Below are positions 50,195-61,800 of a stretch of 64,000 nucleotides of DNA, in pieces. The position numbers and the translations under genes are program-made. The notes below the pieces were generated by a model that saw nothing but the letters and a program-made list of their open reading frames with translations, did no database searches and was not told where the DNA came from. Source of the DNA: Paragordius varius (Eukaryota > Nematomorpha); the NCBI GenBank assembly GCA_964247055.1, contig OZ176054.1, positions 2,294,001 through 2,358,000 of the forward strand, in the 5' to 3' direction. How positions within the stretch are numbered: position 1 is the stretch's first letter; every line of letters starts with the position of its first letter.

Positions 50195-50610
50195 AGACAA
50201 TAATTAAGTTGATATTTTAGAAAATCTACTGAAAGAAACGGTTTTATATAGAATTTTTTCCAAAACAAAGTTTTGTTTAAATTCGGCTTATTTCTATAAT
50301 TTTTTTAGAATGGAAGCATTTTATTTCCCAAAATTTTAGCAAAATTTCGTGTTTATTTTATTCAAAGCCTAAAATTATTGCATCAAATCTAACATTAATA
50401 TAAACAGAAAAAGTGGTTTATTTAGAATATTTTTAATTTTAGCTCATGCACACATGGGATGTTGGCTAAACATATTTGAGATATTTGAATAATTTTTTAT
50501 TATATTTCGGTTCTTTAATGTTATATAAGTGTAAACTTTTGCCAAGATTTTAATTTATTTTTATATAGGCATGGATCTAACTACCCCAATTTGAATCAAA
50601 GGAGTATTTT
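50195..50610 (-). repeat. Family-A repeat copy, reverse orientation
   Basis: It contains AACTACCCCAATTTGAATCA at the right end, ACACATGGGATGTTGGCTAA, AGAAAAAGTGGTTTATTTAG and TATAATTTTTTTAGAATGGA, matching the other family-A copies. It ends about 80 bp before the GH27 start codon, so it may supply that gene's promoter or 5' untranslated sequence. Confidence 0.55.
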
Positions 50611-50693
50611 ATCCTGCGATAGTAAATGCAAAAACACTTTTTAACCTTTATACTCAAAATATGCAATGAACTTTAAATTTCATCCTATTTAAC

Positions 50694-53600
50694 ATGCGCA
50701 GTGCATTTGAACAATATCTCCAGATGTTTTACGCATGTGTCTTAAGTTTTCTGGTAGGAATTTGGAAATTTGGCATAACTACAGTTAATGGCATGGAAAA
50801 TGGATTAGCATTGACACCACCAATGGGTTGGATGTCATGGCAACGTTACCGCTGTAATACAGACTGTGCTCTTCATCAGAATGATTGTTTAAAGTTTTTT
50901 TATAATATTATATTCAGTGAAAATTTGATAATGGATACTGCAGATGCTTTTGTTAGACTGGGTTTAAAAAAAGCAGGCTACACTTATATAATTATTGATG
51001 ACTGTTGGGCCGAAAATAACAGAGATGAGAACGGTGAACTGCAACCTGATGCAAAGCGTTTTCCACATGGAATCAAATATTTAGCTGATTATGTAAAATC
51101 ATAAATTTTATTATATATTTGATTTTTAGTCGAATTCATAAAAAACTGCTTTCGTTTTTTTAACGCATGAAGGATTGTTAACGGAATCATTGTTGTAAAA
51201 CCGGGTTAAAATTTTTTTCCCAATTTTTATTACTAATTCTGTTATTTTTTAAATAAAAGGCATATTAAAATACAATAAGTTTTTGTCGGTTATATCCATG
51301 TGTCCAAATGAAATATCTGTAAAAATTAGAACCGAAACAACAACCAAAACTATTTTAAGCAACAATATTTGGAATGGGGCAAATATATAAACCGTTTTTT
51401 AAAAACTATTCAAAACCGGAATTGAAACCGTAACGGCGGGATATAAAAAGAAATCCCGTTCTATTTAGATAAAAATATTTAGCAAAGAGACTCTAAATAT
51501 TTATAGTTTTTAATTGAATATACAGTTACATAAACTCGGTCTTAAGCTTGGAATTTACGCTGATTTTGGTACTTTTACTTGTCAACATTACCCAGGATCC
51601 GAATTTTATATAAAAACGGATGCTCAAACATTTGCTCGTTGGGATGTCGATTACGTTAAAATGGATGGCTGTTTCGCCGACCCTGGTCAAATGAATGATG
51701 GTAACAAATTTCGGTTTTTTATATTCATTCTTCAGGAATTTATTGTTTAAATTCCTTCATAAGACAGCCACATCAAATTTATTAAATACGCACACCTTTA
51801 AACCAATTAATATATGATTTTTATGGATATTTCCTCCAATTTCTTAATAACGTTTTAGTTTTATGGTAAAAATTGTTGAGATTTGGGTTATAATGAAAAG
51901 GGGAGTTTATTTTACTATACAACGTGTTTTTTTCTTTATAAAAGGTTACCCAGAGTTTTCCAAATGGCTAAACAAAACGGGGCGATCTATGATATTCTCT
52001 TGTAGTTGGCCTGATTATCAGAGTGATACTCAGCGGGTAACATTTTTTTATTTGATACATTTATAGTGTATATATAAAATATAATGGTGAAAATAAATAT
52101 AATTAACCATTTTTCCGAAACCAATAAACTTTTTTTAAATTTTATCACTTTTTATTATTATCGGGGGAAAAAATTTTACCAGTGATTATTTATTTTATGT
52201 TATGTTGATCATTAAATTTATTAAATATAATTATTATTATCCAATTCGATTCATATTTCCTCAAATATTAAACTTTAAACAAAATATATTATATAATATA
52301 GGCTAATTATACGTACATCTCAGAATTTTGTAATTTATGGCGTAATTACGATGACATCCAGGATTCGTGGGAAAGTGTACGTGCCATAATAAAATTTTAT
52401 GGAGATAAACAGACGGAATTAATAAACGCTGCGGGCCCAGGGCATTGGAATGATCCTGATATGGTTTTTTTTAGATTTAATTGGATTTTATTTGACACAA
52501 AAAATGGTTGAGATAAGAGGAATAGATTTAATAAATGGGATAATTGTCAAAAAGAAGGTTTTTTGATTTTAAAATATAAATGAGTGGAGTGAATAAAAAA
52601 AGAAACCCTTTAAGTGTTTCCTATGCACACTTTTTCAAATAAAGGGTTTCCTCATAATTCACATAAAAAACACATCTGATTAATACTCGAGTTTCCTTAA
52701 ACCATGCCTAAAACCGATTTAAGTATGCCTAAAGAAAAATTGATAGCTCTTCTAGTAAAGTAACTTATAAATATTTAATATTTTTATTATCCCTTAGTTT
52801 TAAACAAATCTATGGTGCCGTATATTGTAATTTAAAAAAAAGCCTATAAAATCTCCAAAATGATCTTTTGACAGAAACAAAGAAATATTACAATATAAAT
52901 TAGATTAGAAAGGCTATCGATAATATGAAAAGTTCGATAAAAAAAATATGATTTGAATATTACAACAGGGAACGTGGTTATTAAAGATAAGATCGAATCG
53001 GAGGAGATTTTCCTAAATTTATTAAAACAATCGAATCCGCATTTTGCATTTATAGCCGGAGGTGTTTCTGTGGGAGTGCCTCTAAAAGGTATAGATTTGC
53101 TTATATATAGAAACAAATTTAACGCCGTTCTCGCAGCTATCGAGAATAGCTGCCAGTTTTCAAGATACATCTCCATTGTTTGATTTCGAGGGCGATTTGG
53201 ATGATACGTCCAAATATAAGTTATAAATATATAAAATTGAGATGATCTCGATAATAATACCCATGTAGTAGTCAGACGCGAAAGATAAAACGAAGTCAGG
53301 TTTCTTTCGGATGATATATTAAAATTAAATTTTAGATAATTGTAAAAGGATTCAAGGCAGAAGGCAAAAACATCCCCAGGCCTTGGAGGATGAAGGTGAA
53401 TCAACAATTTTCCTATTAAATGAAAAATTGCAAAGATTACTAATGGTGAAGGAGTTGAGTGAAACTTATATCATCCATGATATTTTATATTATGATAATT
53501 TAAATAATAAATAGTTTTAATAATTATTTATGTAATTTCTCTGATTTGATTATATATACAAATTGTTATTTGACAAGAATCACTTAATAGAATTAAAATA

Positions 53601-56600
53601 TATGTAGGTTGCATAACATAATACGAATTGTGAATTGTTAAAAAAATAAAAAATATACGAGTTTGTAAATGGCTTTATACATAGTTATAATAAAAAATTG
53701 CAAAAATTATAATAGTTCATAAGAGGTCATTATCAATCATCGAGCGTAATATTTAATTTCGCCTTTTTATACCTAATCTTTTGGATCTTGAATTCTCTTT
53801 TTCGGTAGGCAAACACTGATCTTTATCTGATAAACCGGTCTCAATATCAGGTTCATCTTCTTCTATTTGGTCATTAAAATGCTTTGATATATTAGTGTAA
53901 AATTGCGCAAGATAATATGACTTTTGATAATTTTGGAAGAGCAATTCGAATTTTATTACCAAGTATGGGAAATCTTTTTTTAATTTGGCCAAATATGCGT
54001 TCAATAACACACCTACTTTTGAGTGAATTGTATTGAACTTCTTTTCATATAGACCAGTTGGATTTCTAAATGATGTTAAAAGTCAGGGGGATATTGCATA
54101 GCCGCTATCTGCAAGCATAGATGCATTAGCTTTAAAGTTTTTAGTAAATTTTCCAAGACTACTGCGTCTGAATATCCTGCTGTCATGTATACTTCCGGGA
54201 GAATTTATATCTTTGTTTATATAAAAGTGGGTGCAATCTATGGCTCTAACTATACCAGGCATCTTATATTGCTTTTGCCATAGGGTTTTTGCTTGAGAAA
54301 TTTCATCCATATTGCTAGGAAATTTGATCCATTCATGTGCTTTTGTCACAAAGGACAATTTAGTGAGTAGTATATCAATAGAAAACAAAGGTATTCTATA
54401 AACGTCCAGGTAGTGATGCCAATGAATATATCACTAGCTTGGATATAAATTCTCCCGGAAGTATGCATGACAGCAGGTTAAGACGCAGTAGTCTTGAAAA
54501 ATTTACTAAAAACGTTAAAGCTAATGCATCTTTGCTTGCAGATAGCGGCTATGCAATATCCCCCTGGCAATTTAGAAATCCAACTGGTCTATATGAAAAG
54601 AAGTTTAATACAATTCACTCAAAAGTAGGTGCGTTATTGAACTATTTGGCCAAATTAAAAAAGGATTTTCCATACTTGGTAATAAATTCGATTTGCTCTT
54701 CCAAAATAATTGCTCAATTTTACACAATATATCAAAGAAAGCATTTTAATGACAATATAGAAGAAGATGAATCTGATATTGAGACCGGTTTATCAGATAA
54801 AGATCAGTGTTTGCCTACCGAAGAGAAGAGAATTCAAGATCCAAAAGATTAGGTATAAAAAGGCGAAATTAAATATTACGCTCGATGATTGATAATGACC
54901 TCTTATGAACCATTATAATTTTTGCAATTTTTTATTTTAACTATGTATAAAGCCATTTCCAAACTCGTATATATTTATTTTTTTAACAATTCACAATTCT
55001 TATTATGTTATGCAACCCACATATATTTTAATTCTATTTAGTGATTCTTGTCAAATAACAATTTGTATATATAATCAATTCAGAGAAATTACATAAATAA
55101 ATATTAAACTATTTATTATTTAAATTATCATAATATAAAATCATGGATGATATAAGTTTCAACTCCTTCACCATTAGTAATCTTTGGAATTTTTTATTTG
55201 ATAGGGAAATTGTTGATTCATTTTCATCCTCCAAGGCCTGGGGATGTTTTTGCCTTCTGCCTTAAATCCTTTTACAATTATCTAAAGTTTATTTTTAATA
55301 TACCATCCGAAAGAAACCTGACTTTGTTTTATCTTTCGCATCTGATTAGTACATGGGGTATTATTATCTCGAGATCATCTGAATTTTATATAGTTATAAC
55401 TTATAATGGACGTATCATCTAAATCGCCCTCGAAATCAAACAATGGAGATGTATCTTGAAAACCGAAAGCTATTCTCGATAGCTGCGAGAACGGCGTTAA
55501 ATTTGTTTCTATATATAAGCAAATCTATACCTTTTAGAGGCACTCCCACAGAAACACCTCCGGGTATAGATGCAAAATGCGGATTCGATATAAATTTAGG
55601 TCCTCCGATTCGGTCTTATCTTTAATAACCACGTTCCCTATTGTAATATTCAAATCATATTTTTTTTTCATATTATCGATAGCCTTTCTAATCTAATCTA
55701 TTATAATATTTCTTTGTTTCTGTCAAAGGATCATTTTGGAGATTTTTATAGGCTTCTTTTTTTAAATTACAATATACGGCACCATAGATTTGTTTAAAAC
55801 TATGGGATAATAAAAATATTAAATATTTATAATTTACTTTACTAGAAGAGCTATCAATTTTCTTTAGGTATACTTATATTGGTTAGGCATGGTTTAAGAA
55901 AACTCGATAGTTAATCAGTTGTGTTTTTTATATGAATTGAAAGGAAACTTTTTCTTTGAAAAAGTCAGCATAGGAAACACTTAAAGGGTTTCCTTTTTTA
56001 TTCACTCCACCCAATGTGTTTTTTGTTATTTGAATTAAAACTGTTTTGGTTTTTTGGTTCCAAGTCAATATTTTTATTTCTGGTTCCTATTTCAACCAAT
56101 TTTCTAGAAAAAACGGATTTCGAAAACTTGTTAAATAGTAATCTAGGATGTTTTTTTACATTTTTAGGGATGACCTGTTGTTTCCAATGTAGTTATAATA
56201 ATGCTACCAAAATATAAGCAACTAAAATGTAAAATTTTTATCATGTTTTTCAAATAAAATAAAAAAATTTAATTACCATAAATCATAATGATGATTTGAA
56301 AAATAAGAATTAATTTTACGGATCCACTGTTTAAATATAAAAGCCTAGCGTCTTTGGAAATTTTATTTGACTGCCAAATAAGGCTAACTGCTTTAAATTA
56401 TTCGGCTTTGTTAAATATTTATGTATTACAATATACATGTCTAGTTTTTTTATCTAAAATTTCCAGATAGAATATATAGCAAAGAGCATTATTATTGGCT
56501 AGTATTAGTAAAAAGCGAAAAAATAAGTATTGGCCAATAATAATTCTCTTATCTTTATATGCTATCTGGTAATTAATAAAAAACTGGCAATATATTTTTA

Positions 56601-57088
56601 CTCATACTGTGTTTAAATATCATAATTTTTAAATAATATTTTATATATTTATCTTTTACTAATCGCAGCTAATTATTGGGAATTATGGTTTAAGTACGAC
56701 ACAAGCTCAAACTCAACTGGCTTTTTGGTCCTTACTATCTTCACCTTTGCTTATTTCCACAGACCTTTCCAATCTTGATCCCATTAGCTTGCGGATTATA
56801 ACGGATTCAGAGGCCATTGCTATAAATCAAGATGTTTGGGGTTTCCAAGGTGCTAGGATTCATACGGTATAAAGTTTTTCGATAAAAAATATATATATCT
56901 ATTGCATTTTTCTTGATTGTGTTGATTTATAATTTTTATATTTAGAATAGTTTGTTTGAATATTTATTACATCAAAAAAATATATATTTTATGTTTCCAA
57001 ACAACATAAACATATATCAAAGGATGTGATCCGTAGACACAGAATTGATATATTGAAGTCATTTCTATTTAATTAATTCAGTACATTG

Positions 57089-57123
<35 letters not shown>

Positions 57124-58745
57124 TTATAAATAACAAAAATGTGTTTTTTTTCATTAAATTTCGTATTAGGAAAATACGCCATAAAAACATTCAATCATCA
57201 ATTTTTTTGTTAGGCCGGTAAAATTGAAGTTTGGATGAAACCACTTTCTCATTCACGTTTTACTATACAAACGCAACATATTCAAACTCAAACCCAACAA
57301 ATTCCAATTAATTCATTTTTTTTAAACTCTTTGAATGTCAAAAATAATAATATATATTCTAGTCACCACACCTCTCCTATATTAAACACATTATTTAATG
57401 CAAGGACTAATGTAAGTCGTAAAGCTTTGTTCGATAACATGGCTTTCCTAGTTTATAATATGGGGGATGATGGAAGTCCCACGCCCTATACGTTTCGCCC
57501 TAAAATGTTTGGGTTAACTCAAGCTTCTGGGTATCGAGTTAAAACTATATTTCCATATAATAATCGACAAACGTATTTAATGGAAGATGAAACTCATATC
57601 AACAGTGTAGCTGGAAAAAGCAATAATATCCTAAATAGTAAGTAAAATACAAATTTGGCATAAATGCGAATAGTTTAAAAACATAAAAAGTATAAGACTT
57701 TCAAATTTTTATATCCACAACCAAATATTAATACCTTGTTCATTAAAACATTTATTAGCACCAATCTGAATAAGACAATGAGTTGACACGAAAATAAGTT
57801 TTTGATGGCTTTATATAATTTAACTGGAGAATATGGATCATTTCCAAAAATATTGGTTTAAACCAGGGATATCCAACATAAATGGCTTCGCGGACCGTAT
57901 TTCTGGATCGAAAAATCCGGCTGGGTGCATTTGTAAATTATATGGGCATTAACAAAAATTTTATAAGAATTTATAGACCTATTTACTATATTTATTTTAA
58001 CTTTGCTAGTCCATTGCCAAAATTCGGAAAGATTTTATTTTAAATTTATTGCGAGCCGCAGAAATATTTTGAAGGACCGTATGTTGAACGCCCCTGGTTT
58101 TGTTTAAACTATATATTTTCAATTATTATAAATTGATTTTTCCCACCTTTCATTAGATAATCTTAAAATTGAATTGAACTTTAATTTTTATGATAGATGT
58201 TATATGAAATGTAAAATAATTATAATTTATAATCTACAAATTCTATTGCCGAAATATTACATTTTTGATATAATATATTCGTTTGTGAATATAATGAAAA
58301 TTCCCTAGTGTTCAATTATATGCAATGAATGTATATCTGCCAACATTTTTGTGAATTTATCATTCATCATGGAAGAAAATGACCTTTAATATTAAAATAT
58401 TGTTTAGAATGACGTAATAATGTCAAATTTCCATTATTATTTAGATAATTATAAATAATAACATTATTAACTTTTGATAAACTATTTGATTACGGTACTT
58501 TTTTACAACATTGTATACTTCCAATCTTTTGAATGAAACAGAAGGGGTATTCAAGCGTTTGACTTTAGTGTTTGAAATTGCTAAAATTCCAAATTTTAAA
58601 ATATTTTTTCACATTTTTTTTAGATAATTATGGTGAATATGAAAACGAGGACGATTATATAATAATAAAACCCGAAACGAATGTTACCGTATTTGTGCCA
58701 CCTTCTGGAGTAGTTTATCTTCGAATAGAAGCGATTAAAACTTAG
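50694..58745 (+). CDS. GH27 lysosomal alpha-galactosidase / alpha-N-acetylgalactosaminidase
   Basis: Seven exons join in phase: 50694-51092, 51526-51700, 51945-52036, 52302-52463, 56669-56866, 57214-57637 and 58624-58745, giving 523 residues (515 if the candidate 24-nt intron is removed; human GLA 429, NAGA 411). A hydrophobic stretch (FYACVLSFLVGIWKFG, residues 12-27) suggests a signal peptide. TPPMGWMSWQRYRCN opens the barrel. IIIDDCW binds galactose. DYVKMDGC carries the nucleophile Asp180, and RNYDDIQDSW the acid/base Asp240. The GLA/NAGA cysteine pairs are kept. AAGPGHWNDPDM and AINQDVWGFQG are also family blocks. The specificity positions (GLA Glu203/Leu206, NAGA Ser188/Ala191) are Ser212 and Asp215 here. 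Exon 6 adds about 55 Gln/Asn-rich residues after MKPLS. The family removes terminal alpha-Gal or alpha-GalNAc in lysosomes. Introns 4 and 6 hold transposons. Confidence 0.93.
50894..50917 (+). other. Candidate 24-nt intron in GH27 exon 1
   Basis: These 24 bases start GT and end TATATTCAG, with a T-rich, AT-only interior. Retained, they add eight codons (around KFFYNIIF) between the third family cysteine and the helix SENLIMD. Removed, the protein reads NDCLNENLIMDTAD, aligning residue for residue with the family's C-I-S-E-x-L-F-M-E. The length is a multiple of three, so the frame does not decide. It may instead be a real short insertion. Confidence 0.4.
53753..54388 (-). pseudogene. Harbinger transposase remnant, left arm
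   Basis: Two open pieces (54388-54083, then 54010-53753 in another frame) give, in order, GIVRAIDCTHFYI with the first catalytic Asp, SPGSIHDSRIFRRSS with the second-Asp block, SMLADSGYAISP, and a KLKKDFPYLV end. The Glu expected in the VExxFGxLKxRF block appears to be lost. There is at least one frame break near 54020-54080. The family resembles HARBI1-type nucleases. Confidence 0.75.
54439..54852 (+). pseudogene. Harbinger transposase remnant, right arm
   Basis: It opens at INSPGSMHDSRLRRSSLEKF and continues LLADSGYAISPWQFRNPTGL, an NTIHSKVGAL segment and KLKKDFPYLV, ending at a stop. It is the inverted duplicate of the left-arm C-terminal half (a few per cent different), lacking the first catalytic Asp block, so it cannot encode an active enzyme. 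Confidence 0.75.
56463..56569. mobile_element. Small hairpin MITE (family E) in GH27 intron 4
   Basis: CCAGATAGAATATATAGCAA then AGAGCATTATTATTGGCTAG pairs with the inverted end TTGGCCAATAATAATTCTCT and TATGCTATCTGG. The same termini occur at 24999-25083. It is 107 bp long, about 100 bp from the acceptor of GH27 exon 5. Confidence 0.65.
57093..57120. repeat. TA microsatellite in GH27 intron 5
   Basis: Pure TA dinucleotide repeat, about 14 units. Similar tracts lie at 11197-11227, 15787-15814, 59330-59350 and 59692-59709. Confidence 0.8.
57864..58096. mobile_element. hAT-like MITE in GH27 intron 6
   Basis: The ends are CAGGGATATCCAACATA and, inverted, CAGGGGCGTTCAACATA, typical of Charlie-like hAT non-autonomous elements. 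The sub-terminal words are GGCTTCGCGGACCGTATTTC and, near the right end, GCGAGCCGCAGAAATATTTT and GGACCGTATG. GTTTAAAC lies directly to the left (57856-57863) and again at 58102-58109, displaced 5 bp, so the target duplication is imperfect. A decayed relative lies in the receptor intron. Confidence 0.7.
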
Positions 58746-58869
58746 CAAACGTTTTATTGGACCAATATTTATAACATGTTCTTTTCTTACATTTAATGAA
58801 TATATCTCAAGGTTGTGGTATAATTAAAAACTATCAAAGAGCCAAATTTTAATTTATTTATTTATTTTT

Positions 58870-58875
58870 AATAAA
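58870..58875 (+). terminator. Poly(A) signal of the GH27 gene
   Basis: AATAAA lies 125 bp after the GH27 stop codon, within a TTTATTTA-rich tract. Confidence 0.45.
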
Positions 58876-61800
58876 TTATATTTATTTATACTCTCATATT
58901 CTAGAAATTTCAAGATTGTTTTAAAAAAATCAAAACATCTTTTAAATTTTTATGAATTAGTTCAAGGGAAAAAACCATAATTGATTAAAAATTAATATTC
59001 CCCTAATATGGTGCGAAAAGGTTTCAGTAAAATAAATTAGAGTAAGGTTAAGTTTATTAAAATTTTCGTTAGTATAATTTATCCTTGTTTTAAAAAAGAG
59101 TTTAGAATAAATTTAAAAAAATCCCTTTACGTTACATCATATATATTTCAATGCAAAACCAGTGCAAGATTATCACTTTTTCATCTTTATACGTTATTAG
59201 AAATGTCCAAATATGTATATTTAATCAAGCAAAAATAATTTCTGTTTTTTATAAACTCTTTGATACGAGTTTGTGTGAGCCTGCATATATAAAGAGAAAA
59301 GTAACATTAATACAGTGATGGTATTGCTAATATATATATATATATATATAGCTATCTATAAGTGAGAGATGTTAGTAAAAAGTCTCATACCAAAAATGAA
59401 TAATAACCAACCAAACAAAAATCAATAAAAACCTCAAAAATATTTTTTAGGGAAAAACGTGTACATATAATAATAATGGATTAACTGCAGAGAGCGAACG
59501 TTTTTTTTGGATATTTTTATAAAATTCCTTCAATACATACCATTTGTGGCTACTCAATGTAGATTTGTCCGTAAAAAATTTGTATTTTTATGCTCGTGTT
59601 TAAGGTTGACAAAATTTGAAAAAGTTTGATTTTGCATATTTATGAGGAACATATCATTTATCTCCGCTTCATTATCTCTTCCATTTTCATAAATATATAT
59701 ATATATATTGGGTTTGATTGCTTTTTTACAGCAAAAAACACGGAGAATTTAAAACTATTTCATGAATTTGTGCGAATCTATTATTATTATACCTCTGGGA
59801 CTTGAGTTTTTGAATTGAAAAGGGCAAAATCGATTAAAAATTCCAGTAAATAATCTATTTTTTAAGCATGAAAATGGGAAATATTTGCAATAACTCAGCC
59901 TTTTTGATCCCATCTGTATCAACGGATTGTCATCAACAATTACAGCATTCTTGGAACCAATGTTTGCGATGGTGCATCCCACAAAAACAGTTTTAACATT
60001 TGTTTTATATTAATGCCTTGCCTATAAAATAAAATTAGGATATCGTAATTATTTTATTGTAAAATTTAATTGGTTAAACACTTAATTACATTTTATTTTT
60101 TATTTATTGGGCATTTTTTACTTGGGAATGATAAATTTATATAATTTTTGACTTTGGAAAAATACTGCTTGTCGTTGATTTTTCGCCTAGCCATTTGATT
60201 ATAAAGCTAGAATTTATTGTTTTTAAATAAATTTAGATGCCGATTTTTTAAAAATGTTTTGGATATGTGCCCAAAAGGCATAGAAGGTATATTTTTAAAT
60301 TTGGCTCATTAAAAGATAATTAATTGCTCTCTCGGTCAGAAAAGTACTTTAAAAGGAATTGATTGGAGTGTTGAAATAGATTTCTAGATTAAAAGATTAT
60401 ATGTAATTAATCTTTGTAAAAAGCAAAATTGGCTTGAGTCCAAATTACCTTAAGTTTCTGTCATATATATTTATCAATTTTTTAGTTTATCTTCATTAAT
60501 AAATATAGAATCTATTTGTATTTAATATAAATTTATATTATTATATATAAAACGGATTTTATCTTTCTCTATAGCTGTTACTTTATTTTAAGAGTTGCCT
60601 TTAAATTCTCTTAAAACTTGAATAAAAAATAGATGTTAAATTTATGCATATACTTTAGGCAACCTGTCAATATTCAATATATTATCATCCAAGAAGAATC
60701 AACCAAAAAGTCAGGACGGGTAATAATTAATTTATATAAATTGCCGATAAAACCGTATTATATTTAATTCAAAAATTTTAGACTGTGGCAATTACAAAAA
60801 TTATATGAGAACAAATTTCACTGGAAAGATGTGAAAAAATATGAGAGGCTTAGATTTCTAGTAAAGACTTAAAATTCATAAGATTGGATATAAAAGCTCA
60901 TAATATTATAAATAAAAAATTGAATCTTATTTTACAACTGCAACTAAATATGTTTATTAGCAACTTTTTCTGAAAATTAAAAACGTTAGTGTGTAAATAA
61001 AGTTTATCTGCATCGATACCCGAATGCAATGGCATGATGAATTTATTCGTATAACAAATGCGGTTAAAATACTAAAAAATATTTATTTTTTTAATTCTAT
61101 TTCGTATTAGAAAAACAAAAAACAACGTTTAGATCTAAAAAACCTTAATTACTTTTTAAACGAAGAACGCTACATGTTTCATTTTTTATCTAAAATATAT
61201 ATAATAAAACATAACCCAATACAGTGAAACCACTTTTTATGCATGCGGTACAGGTTAAAAATATCACTTACCTAAAAAAATTTGCCAATTTTATAAAATA
61301 ATTATCATTATCTAGCACATATTAAAAATTCATATCGTGCAATCTTGGCACTTTTTGTTCATTTTTTTACCACTCCATTGGTTTAGTTTTACATCCCAGA
61401 GCGATTTAAAATCTATTAAGCCGAATTTAAAATTATGCTTTCTTTAGCCTTTTAGATTATAAAAAATGTTAAACAATGTAAATTAAAAAATCCTCATCTC
61501 AAACCTTTTTGCCGCCATTTTCCCATATTTTTTAATCGCTTATGCAACAGGCAAATAAATGTATGGTTAGAAAATGAATTAATAAAATGCTTTCAGACTA
61601 CATTATACATGCAGAAACTTGATATATTTTATTATTATGAGCTCTTCATTTCAATCGTATTTTAGAGCTGTCCACATATAAGACTCTTGGAAGTTAAAAA
61701 ATTTTAAAAAATAGCTTTTTTATCTAACACATGAGACAACAATGTTTGAAAATTAAATTTTAACTAAAACAACGTTATGTAGTTTATTTACAAAATTGAG

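Larger units (their letters stand above)
52582..56012. mobile_element. Palindromic PIF/Harbinger element in GH27 intron 4
   Basis: The left arm 52582 to about 54212 is repeated in reverse complement from about 54439 to 56012, leaving a centre of about 226 bp. The ends read GAGTGGAGTGAATAAAAA and, inverted, GGGTGGAGTGAATAAAAA. AAT flanks both sides (52579-52581 and 56013-56015), a possible 3-bp target duplication. Each arm holds the C-terminal half of a Harbinger transposase reading outward, and, on the opposite strand, remnants of a second protein (53-kb segment FIAGGVSVGVPLKGIDLL), perhaps the family's Myb-like partner. Only the left half reaches into the N-terminal catalytic part. It cannot be autonomous. 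Confidence 0.85.

Noticed and set aside
52844-53407. Minus-strand 187-codon frame as a host gene
   Set aside because: It lies in the left arm of the Harbinger palindrome and has a counterpart at 55198-55625 in the right arm, so it belongs to the element and is probably a shadow frame.
59755-59982. 75-codon minus-strand frame (VIVDDNPLIQMGS..)
   Set aside because: Slightly protein-like but short, no splice signals that fit and no known domain; chance cannot be excluded.
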